Assembly (NCBI GenBank): GCA_964612515.1
Contig: CAZTCX010000114.1
Coordinates: 1-11,715 of the forward strand
DNA from: SABY01 sp964612515
GTDB taxonomy: Bacteria; Bacteroidota; Bacteroidia; Bacteroidales; 4484-276
Length of the DNA stretch: 11,715 nt
Direction of reading: 5' to 3'
Shown in pieces: positions 6,523 through 11,715 of this stretch (positions are counted from its first letter, which is position 1; each line of letters starts with the position of its first letter). Under the pieces are notes generated by a model. The model searched no databases. It had not been told where the DNA came from and worked only from the letters and a program-made list of their open reading frames with translations. The position numbers were made by a program, and so were the translations under genes.

Positions 6523-7262
6523 TCGAAGCACGGCATATCAACAAATCATTCGGCGACAACCATGTGTTGAAAGACATTTCTATACAGTTTAAAAAAGGAA
6601 TTACCAATCTGGTGATCGGCCAAAGCGGCTCCGGCAAAACGGTTTTACTCAAATGTTTCGTTGGGCTGCACGAAGTCGATAGCGGAGAAATCCTCTACGG
6701 CAAACGCGATTTTTCAAGGATGACCTGGAACGAGCGAAAAGAAATCCGAAAAGAGATCGGTATGCTCTTTCAGGGCGGCGCTTTGTTTGATTACATGAAT
6801 GTGGAGGAAAACGTGATGTTTCCGCTCACCATGTTTGGGGATATGACCCCCAAAGAGCGGCTGGATCGTGTAAACTTTTGCCTTGAACGGGTTAACTTAC
6901 CGGGAGTGAACAAACTCATGCCGAGCGAACTTAGCGGCGGAATGGTGAAACGCGTTGCCATAGCGCGGGCTATTTCTTTAGAACCGAAATATCTGTTTTG
7001 CGACGAACCCAACTCCGGCCTCGACCCGCAGACTTCCAACGTTATCGATAACCTGATAAGTGAGCTTACGCAGGAACTCAATATTACCACCGTTATCAAT
7101 ACCCATGATATGAATTCGGTGATGGAAATCGGTGATCAAATCTCATTTATTTACAAGGGCGAGGTATGGTGGGAAGGAAACAAAGAGGATATTTTGAAGA
7201 CGGGTAATAAAGAAATCAACGATTTTGTGTTTGCAAGCAAATTAGCGAAAAGTATAAAATGA
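6519..7262 (+). CDS. mlaF: MlaF-type ABC transporter ATP-binding protein
   Basis: A 247-residue ABC ATPase that powers the MlaE permease from the cytoplasmic side. Motifs are complete: Walker A GQSGSGKT (34-41), Q-loop Gln85 in LFQGGALFD, signature LSGGM (138-142), Walker B YLFCDE (158-163), D-loop SGLD (166-169) and H-loop His196 in NTHDM. FQGGALFD and LSGGMVKRVAIARA are characteristic of the MlaF branch rather than of generic importers. The start overlaps the mlaE stop and the stop overlaps the cvpA start, both by ATGA. In many systems the next gene encodes the MCE protein MlaD, which is not found here. Confidence 0.95.
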   Translation: MIEARHINKSFGDNHVLKDISIQFKKGITNLVIGQSGSGKTVLLKCFVGLHEVDSGEILYGKRDFSRMTWNERKEIRKEIGMLFQGGALFDYMNVEENVMFPLTMFGDMTPKERLDRVNFCLERVNLPGVNKLMPSELSGGMVKRVAIARAISLEPKYLFCDEPNSGLDPQTSNVIDNLISELTQELNITTVINTHDMNSVMEIGDQISFIYKGEVWWEGNKEDILKTGNKEINDFVFASKLAKSIK

Positions 7263-7816
7263 CCTTCAACTACCTCGATCTGGTGATTGCACTGCCCATG
7301 GTGCTTTTCGCAATCTTAGGATTTCGCAAAGGACTCATCAAAGAACTGGCAAGCCTGGCTGCACTCATTCTGGGCATCTATCTGGCGATAATGTTTGCAG
7401 ATTACGTAGCTGGCTGGCTTATTAAATACATCGACATCAGCCATCGCTATATTTTTATCATCGCTTTCATCCTCACCTTTGTTGGAGTGGTGTTGCTGGT
7501 GGTGCTGCTGGGGCGTTTGCTCGACAAGGTCGCATCATTGGCGCTGCTGGGCATCATCAACCGATTTCTGGGTTTGCTGTTTGGCGTCCTCAAAGGAGCC
7601 TTTATAATGAGTGTATTCATTTTGTTGTTTAATATGATCGACAGCAAGGAGCATATCCTCAAATCTCAATATAAAAACGAATCGTTGCTTTACCGTCCGG
7701 TGGAAGCTGTTGCTCCTTTTGTACTCAGAAATATCACCAACATTACGCTCGACGATCCTTCGTGGGACGGCTTTAAGGATAACAGCCGCAACAAGCCCCT
7801 CAATAAAGTAGTGTAG
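7259..7816 (+). CDS. cvpA: CvpA family inner-membrane protein
   Basis: A 185-residue protein with four hydrophobic segments (about 7-21, 29-50, 64-86 and 103-125) and a hydrophilic C-terminal tail. The CvpA family pattern is clear: LDLVIALPMVLFAILGFRKG (7-25) and NRFLGLLFGVLKGAF (101-115). CvpA was named for colicin V production in E. coli and has since been tied to envelope integrity and bile-salt tolerance in enteric bacteria; its molecular activity is not established. It overlaps mlaF by ATGA, so it belongs to the mlaEF operon. I infer a shared envelope role. It converges on the DoxX gene downstream. Confidence 0.9.
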   Translation: MTFNYLDLVIALPMVLFAILGFRKGLIKELASLAALILGIYLAIMFADYVAGWLIKYIDISHRYIFIIAFILTFVGVVLLVVLLGRLLDKVASLALLGIINRFLGLLFGVLKGAFIMSVFILLFNMIDSKEHILKSQYKNESLLYRPVEAVAPFVLRNITNITLDDPSWDGFKDNSRNKPLNKVV

Positions 7817-7819
7817 ATT

Positions 7820-7896
7820 AATTCCAAATTTTATTAACAACAAAATAATGCTGAACCACTGTGTGAGCGGTTGGTACAGGTTTGGAATTTGGAATT
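7820..7896. repeat. Inverted repeat in the cvpA/DoxX convergent gap
   Basis: AATTCCAAATT (7820-7830) and its exact complement AATTTGGAATT (7886-7896) flank a smaller hairpin (7854-7860 and 7866-7872, one mismatch, loop GTGTG). Placement between two converging genes suggests a bidirectional terminator, but there is no clean T-run and the loop is long, so this is a weak call. Confidence 0.35.
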
Positions 7897-7929
7897 TATT
7901 TGTAACTTGAAATTTATTTTCGGCTTGTA

Positions 7930-9225
7930 TTAATTCTCCTCCTCCACCGTGTCCTGATGCAGATATTCCTTATTCAACTTCTCCCACGTGGGCAAAAAGT
8001 TGTTGTGCCACTTGTCGATCACTTCACCATCTTTTATTAGTATCAGTCCGGGATTAGCCCGAATCATCGTCTTAAGCGTAATATCGTCGGCGTTGAAAAA
8101 TGGAATATCAAATGGGATATTTTGTTGTTCAAGAAACTGCTGAATCTCATCGGGAAGCGTGGAGGTGAGCACGATAAAACTATATCCATTTTCTTCAGCA
8201 TCCTCGTACAGGCGGTAAATCTGCTGAAAAGCCTTCGCATCAGTAATTTTCAAATCCCAGGCAACGGTGATAAAATTGTAATCCGGATTTTGAAGATAAT
8301 CACCCGTTACGTCTTCGCCCGCAAAGTTGATGATGGCCAGGTCCATGCCAGGCAACCTGTTGGGGTCTTCTACGCGCTGCTTCACAAACTCCCATCGTGC
8401 CATCCAGGCCGTGTCGCTGTAAGGATAATCGGGCGAGAGAAACTCCTTTGTCTGGCCAGTCTCGGTGTCGCGATAGGTGAGATAATATCTTACGGGAAGC
8501 GGATTTTCCACGTAAAGACGGTTCCCAATTTTCCAGGGGCGGAAGTCCAGCATCGGCAGGTTGATAAAGTTGAGATACTGAAAGGTAATAAAGGCGGCCG
8601 CTAACCCAACAGCAATCGTCCACTCGGCCCTATTTCGATAGCTCGAGCTTAATCGCTTTCGATTCATGAATATCAGCAGTACCAGCGCTATGATTACGAT
8701 GTTTTTGTACAAAGTCTGCCAGTTGCTCATCACCAGCGCATCGCCAAAGCAGCCGCAATCAGGCACGGGATTGTTGATGGCGTCATTCCAGGTGGTAATC
8801 GTAAAAAAGATCATCATCAGCATTACGAGCCAGGCGGTGACGCGCGGTTTTATATTAAAAATCAGCAAGCCACCAAGGAGCAACTCAGCCGTATTGAGCA
8901 GGAAAGAGAAGAAAACCGCCGATGGCATCATCCAGTCGGTGCCGAAGGCGATAAAATAGTCTTCGATGCGATAAGCTGTGCCCAACGGATCGAAGCCTTT
9001 GGAGAAACCCGAAAACAAAAACAATAACCCCAGGAGAATACGCGCCGTGGTGAGCATGTATTTATCAAAAATATTGCGGTAACGTAAAACCAAAATGATG
9101 GCGAATAGCAGCAACACCAGGAATGGCAGGTTGTAACCGATGAAGAAGTGGATGAGAAAAGCTGAGAAAAGTGGAAGAGCCAGGATTACCCAGCCGGTAA
9201 TAGTTGCAAATTTTGATTTGATCAT
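7930..9225 (-). CDS. DoxX/MauE-type membrane protein with soluble C-terminal domain
   Basis: A 431-residue integral membrane protein. About seven hydrophobic segments occupy 8-222 (near 8-29, 31-48, 58-75, 101-124, 128-145, 174-187 and 203-222). The third has the DoxX-type ARILLGLLFLFSGFSKGFDP (61-80). The loop PDCGCFGD (155-162) resembles the MauE/DoxX Cys motif, and Cys157 and Cys159 are the only cysteines in the protein. The C-terminal part (about 240-431) looks like a thioredoxin-like fold (YSFIVLTST, later ANPGLILIKDGEVIDKW) but lacks a CxxC pair. Homologues are common in Bacteroidota, often near DUF1599 and folP; this is from memory. A redox or envelope role is inference only. It follows the DUF1599 gene after 59 nt in the same direction. 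Confidence 0.85.
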   Translation of the reverse strand: MIKSKFATITGWVILALPLFSAFLIHFFIGYNLPFLVLLLFAIILVLRYRNIFDKYMLTTARILLGLLFLFSGFSKGFDPLGTAYRIEDYFIAFGTDWMMPSAVFFSFLLNTAELLLGGLLIFNIKPRVTAWLVMLMMIFFTITTWNDAINNPVPDCGCFGDALVMSNWQTLYKNIVIIALVLLIFMNRKRLSSSYRNRAEWTIAVGLAAAFITFQYLNFINLPMLDFRPWKIGNRLYVENPLPVRYYLTYRDTETGQTKEFLSPDYPYSDTAWMARWEFVKQRVEDPNRLPGMDLAIINFAGEDVTGDYLQNPDYNFITVAWDLKITDAKAFQQIYRLYEDAEENGYSFIVLTSTLPDEIQQFLEQQNIPFDIPFFNADDITLKTMIRANPGLILIKDGEVIDKWHNNFLPTWEKLNKEYLHQDTVEEEN

Positions 9226-9284
9226 GGAACGGGTAGCAATATTTTTATTAAAAAATAAAATTGTAAATATGTAAAGGGTAAGGA

Positions 9285-9836
9285 TTAGGTGGTGCTACTT
9301 TCACTCTCGGCAATTTTGATGAGCGCAAAAAGTGCATAGTTGATGATGTCGGCATAGTTGGCGTCGAGTCCTTCGGAAACAAGCGTCTTCCCCTGGTTGT
9401 CTTCGATTTGCTTTACGCGAAGCAACTTCATCAATATGATATCGGTGTAGGACGAGACACGCATGTTGCGCCAGGCTTCGTCGTAGTCGTGGTTTTTGTC
9501 GTTCATCAGGGCTTTGGCAGCATAGATGTGCTTGTTGTAAAGTGCCAGCGCTTCATCGCAGGCGAGGTCATCAAACCGGCCATTGCTTTCGAGCTGAATC
9601 AGCGCCATCACTGAGTAGTTCACGATGCCGATAAATTCGTCGCGTGCCTGTTCGTCGATTTTGCGCACTGCTTTCTCTTCGATGCTGCGAATACGGTTGG
9701 CTTTTATGTAAATCTGGTCGGTGAGCGAAGTGGTTCGCAGAATGCGCCAGGCGCTGCCATAGTCTTTCATTTTTTTATTAAAGACTTCCCGGCATTGGGC
9801 TATAGCAGCTTCAAACTGTTGATCGGTATGGTGCAT
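9285..9836 (-). CDS. DUF1599 protein with two repeated domains
   Basis: A 183-residue, all-helical-looking cytoplasmic protein built of two copies of the DUF1599 unit. Copy 1 (about 17-83) and copy 2 (about 107-176) share DY--AWR--R--S-TD, then K--R---IE, then (V/I)NY---ALI. I recall Pfam naming this domain nucleotide modification associated domain 1, from its occurrence in phage base-modification loci; in Bacteroidota it is a chromosomal gene of unknown role near folP, and no reaction should be assigned. The ATG shares one base with the stop of the upstream coiled-coil gene (TAATG), a typical coupling arrangement. The DoxX-type gene follows 59 nt downstream. Confidence 0.88.
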   Translation of the reverse strand: MHHTDQQFEAAIAQCREVFNKKMKDYGSAWRILRTTSLTDQIYIKANRIRSIEEKAVRKIDEQARDEFIGIVNYSVMALIQLESNGRFDDLACDEALALYNKHIYAAKALMNDKNHDYDEAWRNMRVSSYTDIILMKLLRVKQIEDNQGKTLVSEGLDANYADIINYALFALIKIAESESSTT

Positions 9837-10486
9837 TATTTTTTCTTTTTTCCTAACTTTTTCTCTTTTACAACCTTATCTGAACTATCGTCATCGGGCT
9901 CCACAACATCTTTATCGTCCTGCATTGTGTCACCTTCAAGGTTTGACAATGACTTGTTGGCTTCTGACAGAGTTTTTTCGGCTGGCTTAAGTTTCCCTTT
10001 GCCGGCTTTTATTTTTTCTTTGCCTTTGGCGATATTGCTTTTGCCTTGGTCATACTTTTTAATGGCCGCTTTGAGCTGCTCATCGGCGGCGCGTTTGTCA
10101 GTCCGGTATGTAGCATCAAGGTTGCGGATGCTTTCCCGCGCTTTGTCACGCTGTATGCGGTCGTTGGTTTTAGTATCCTTTTCGAGGCCTTTCTTTTCAG
10201 AGCTGTACTTTTTGTTGACATCGGCCTGTTTCTCTTTTGCAGTTTTAATCTCGCTTTTCGCTTCAGTCATCATTATTTCTCCGGCTGCTACGAGGCTGTC
10301 GCCCTGCGCAACAATTTCGTTGGCGCGTGCCACAGACAACTCGGCGCGTGCAACTTTTTCCTGGGCACGTTGTAGCGCCATTTCTTCGCGTGAAAGCTCA
10401 ACATCACTGGTTTGAGCAAAAACAGGTGTTTGTAAAAGGATAATGGCAACCGAAGCAATCATCCCAAAAATCATTTTTATTTTCAT
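9836..10486 (-). CDS. Exported Lys/Ala-rich coiled-coil protein, unknown function
   Basis: I do not recognise a named family. The 216-residue product has a clear signal peptide (MKIKMIFGMIASVAIILL, cleavage likely after PVFA, residue 24, before QTSD). A Glu/Lys/Ala-rich helical region follows (about 30-185) with heptad-like spacing that should form coiled coil, for example MALQRAQEKVARAELSVARA at 36-55. It ends in an acidic stretch (190-203) and then a basic tail ending LGKKKK. There are no cysteines and no lipobox, so a soluble periplasmic or surface protein is likely. It is the first gene of the unit leading to DUF1599, sharing one base with it (TAATG). A -7 box lies at 10525-10532. Composition is low-complexity, so similarity searches need composition correction. 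Confidence 0.8.
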   Translation of the reverse strand: MKIKMIFGMIASVAIILLQTPVFAQTSDVELSREEMALQRAQEKVARAELSVARANEIVAQGDSLVAAGEIMMTEAKSEIKTAKEKQADVNKKYSSEKKGLEKDTKTNDRIQRDKARESIRNLDATYRTDKRAADEQLKAAIKKYDQGKSNIAKGKEKIKAGKGKLKPAEKTLSEANKSLSNLEGDTMQDDKDVVEPDDDSSDKVVKEKKLGKKKK

Positions 10487-10524
10487 AGCATTATGTTTTT
10501 AAAGTTTTTTTCTAAAAAAGTCAC

Positions 10525-10532
10525 CAAAGATA
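10525..10532 (-). promoter_or_regulatory. -7 promoter box for the coiled-coil/DUF1599/DoxX unit
   Basis: The minus strand reads TATCTTTG, an exact TAnnTTTG box, 38 nt before the ATG of the coiled-coil gene. The -33 position falls inside the palindromic element (about 10551-10555) and has no TTG, so the element would supply the upstream promoter half. Confidence 0.5.
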
Positions 10533-10535
10533 ATT

Positions 10536-10673
10536 CTACTTTAACACCTTAGATTTTTCTGCATTTTTACCCGAAACCCTAAAGGGAGAATGCAGAAAAA
10601 TCAATCCATCTCCCTTTAGGGTTGGGGTTAAAGTGGATTGATTTTTCCATTTGAACTTAATCTGTTAAAGTAG
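10536..10673. repeat. Palindromic mosaic, possible MITE or REP-like element
   Basis: Four sets of exact inverted repeats are nested and overlapping. The outer arms are CTACTTTAACA (10536-10546) and TGTTAAAGTAG (10663-10673), 11 bp. Inside are 10552-10565 with 10589-10602 (14 bp), 10575-10589 with 10609-10623 (15 bp, AACCCTAAAGGGAGA and its complement), and 10596-10608 with 10634-10646 (13 bp). The inner pairs share bases, so they form alternative hairpins. No ORF lies inside and no target-site duplication is evident at the edges. The CCCTAAAGGGAGA/TCTCCCTTTAGGG core resembles intergenic repeats I recall from Bacteroidota genomes. It lies between divergent genes. Confidence 0.65.
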
Positions 10674-10736
10674 CAATAAATTGCTTTATTTTGATGTCGT
10701 AATAATGATTTGTAATTTTTAAGCGGTGCAAAACTA

Positions 10737-11591
10737 ATGAAATCCTTGCTTGCGTCAGATAAATGGACTTTTGAAAGACTCAATTTTGTGCAGCCACGGG
10801 TAATGGGGATTCTCAACATCACTCCCGATTCCTTTTACGATGGCGGCTACCACAGTACTCTGGAGGATTTTCTGCGTCTCGCCGAAAAGATGATTACCGA
10901 TGGTGCCGACGCGATTGATGTGGGCGCTTTTTCCACCCGCCCGGCGGCTGCCGAAATCAATACTGAAGAAGAATGGATCCGATTAAAAGAGATCCTTCTC
11001 CAATTGCGCAAGCGTTTTCCGCTAATGGTGATCTCTGTCGATACCTACCGGAGCGAAATAGCACGGCGTGCCATCGCCGAAGGTGCTGACATCATCAACG
11101 ATATCTCCGGCGGACAGTTCGATCCTGAAATTTTTGAAGTTGTGGCCACGCATCACGTACCTTATATCATGATGCACATCCAGGGAACGCCGGCCACCAT
11201 GCAGATTAATCCAGATTACAGTAATGTTGTAAATGAAATTGAGGATTTCTTTCTGCGACAGCTTGCCGAATTAAAAAAGAAAGGTGTCGAAAAAAATATC
11301 CTGCTCGATCCGGGCTTTGGTTTTGGCAAAACTGTGGCGCACAATTATCGGTTGTTGCATGGCCTCGGGCAGTTTGCACGGCATGGATTTCCGGTGGTGG
11401 CAGGCGTTTCGCGCAAGTCGATGATTAATAAAATATTGGGAACCACCCCGGCTACTGCACTCAACGGCACTACTGCCGTTAATATGCTGGCGCTGATAAA
11501 TGGCGCCAACCTGCTACGCGTGCATGATGTAAAGGAAGCGGTGGAAACGATAAAGCTCTATTGCGCTTATCGCGAAAATGGTGAGAATTAG
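10737..11591 (+). CDS. folP: Dihydropteroate synthase
   Basis: A 284-residue TIM-barrel enzyme of folate synthesis that joins 6-hydroxymethyl-dihydropterin pyrophosphate with p-aminobenzoate; it is the sulfonamide target. Family motifs occur in order: MGILNITPDSF (23-33), DVGAFSTRP (61-69), SVDTYR (100-105), NDISGG (121-126), MHIQGTPATMQ (146-156), LDPGFGFGKT (190-199), GVSRKSMI (223-230) and RVHDV (261-265). The second motif reads GAFSTRP where E. coli-type enzymes have GGESTRPG; Bacteroidota enzymes commonly vary here. The ATG at 10737 leaves about 20 residues before the first motif, normal for the family. I see no clear promoter or terminator. It stands alone here, divergent from the coiled-coil gene and convergent with the SRP RNA gene. 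Confidence 0.96.
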   Translation: MKSLLASDKWTFERLNFVQPRVMGILNITPDSFYDGGYHSTLEDFLRLAEKMITDGADAIDVGAFSTRPAAAEINTEEEWIRLKEILLQLRKRFPLMVISVDTYRSEIARRAIAEGADIINDISGGQFDPEIFEVVATHHVPYIMMHIQGTPATMQINPDYSNVVNEIEDFFLRQLAELKKKGVEKNILLDPGFGFGKTVAHNYRLLHGLGQFARHGFPVVAGVSRKSMINKILGTTPATALNGTTAVNMLALINGANLLRVHDVKEAVETIKLYCAYRENGEN

Positions 11592-11651
11592 CAGCTAATT
11601 GGCTGACAACCCGACGACTTGACAACTTCTTCTTACCTTACAACCGGGCAC

Positions 11652-11715
11652 AAAAAAAGGGTAAGCTACCTGTGTCGCACCGCTTCAACCACCTACCCTT
11701 GCTGCCTTCCGACCC
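11652..11715 (-). ncRNA. ffs: Bacterial small SRP RNA (4.5S-type), 3' half, cut by window edge
   Basis: The minus strand from the window edge reads GGGTCGGAAGGCAGCA, the conserved apical part of SRP RNA: the GGAA tetraloop (11707-11710) and the adjoining Ffh-binding internal loop. The 3' strand follows in the order seen in 4.5S RNA, with AAGGGTAGGTGG and CAGGTAGCTTACCC. A run of seven T (11652-11658, minus strand) ends it. AAGGGTA and TACCCTT (at 11694-11700 and 11657-11663) could pair just before the T-run. The 5' half lies outside the window. The RNA partners with Ffh to target membrane proteins. It converges on folP with a 60-nt gap. Confidence 0.85.

Noticed and set aside
9795..10415. 206-codon plus-strand frame opposite the coiled-coil gene
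   Set aside because: A Ser/Phe/Leu-rich translation is the expected complement of a Lys/Glu/Ala-rich gene. The minus frame has a signal peptide and a coupled junction with DUF1599.
10674..10736. folP promoter
   Set aside because: Near matches such as TATTTTG and ATGATTTG miss the TAnnTTTG consensus or its spacing, so no site is called.
11592..11651. Possible terminator or promoter between folP and the SRP RNA gene
   Set aside because: Only a 4-bp CAGC/GCTG stem without a T-run is visible on the folP side. The A7 run belongs to the minus-strand SRP RNA end.

Overview
The window is a housekeeping stretch of a Bacteroidota chromosome, most like Bacteroidales or a relative. Evidence: a secreted protein ending in a type IX secretion (T9SS) sorting domain, a bTHX ribosomal protein with a long Lys/Ala-rich tail, a lysyl-tRNA synthetase with the C-terminal extension I associate with this phylum, a DUF1599/DoxX gene pair, and several promoter-like -7 boxes of the form TAnnTTTG. 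No tRNA, rRNA, CRISPR array, prophage or transposase gene is visible. The genus cannot be named from sequence alone.

Layout. 1-1362 (-): secreted T9SS-substrate protein, C-terminus cut by the window edge. 1363-1759: non-coding, with the bTHX terminator and a candidate promoter. 1760-1966 (-): bTHX. 2061-4487 (-): lysS followed after 3 nt by a TrmH-type tRNA 2'-O-methyltransferase that starts at TTG in the same frame. 4576-5337 (-): patatin-like phospholipase. 5338-5781: divergent control region with a possible 33-codon leader ORF. 5782-7816 (+): mlaE-mlaF-cvpA, each pair overlapping by ATGA. 7930-10486 (-): secreted coiled-coil protein, DUF1599 protein and DoxX/MauE-type membrane protein. 10487-10736: divergent region holding a 138-bp mosaic of competing inverted repeats. 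10737-11591 (+): folP. About 11652-11715 (-): 3' half of the SRP RNA gene, cut by the window edge.

How the genes relate. bTHX, LysRS and TrmH serve translation. MlaE and MlaF are the core of an ABC lipid transporter of the cell envelope; CvpA is co-translated with them, and no MlaD/MCE gene is present in the window. The coiled-coil, DUF1599 and DoxX genes look like one transcription unit facing away from folP. I found no clearly new defence or mobile system. The items most worth a second look are the palindromic element at 10536-10673, the mlaEF-cvpA arrangement with its short leader ORF, and the uncharacterised coiled-coil protein coupled to DUF1599.
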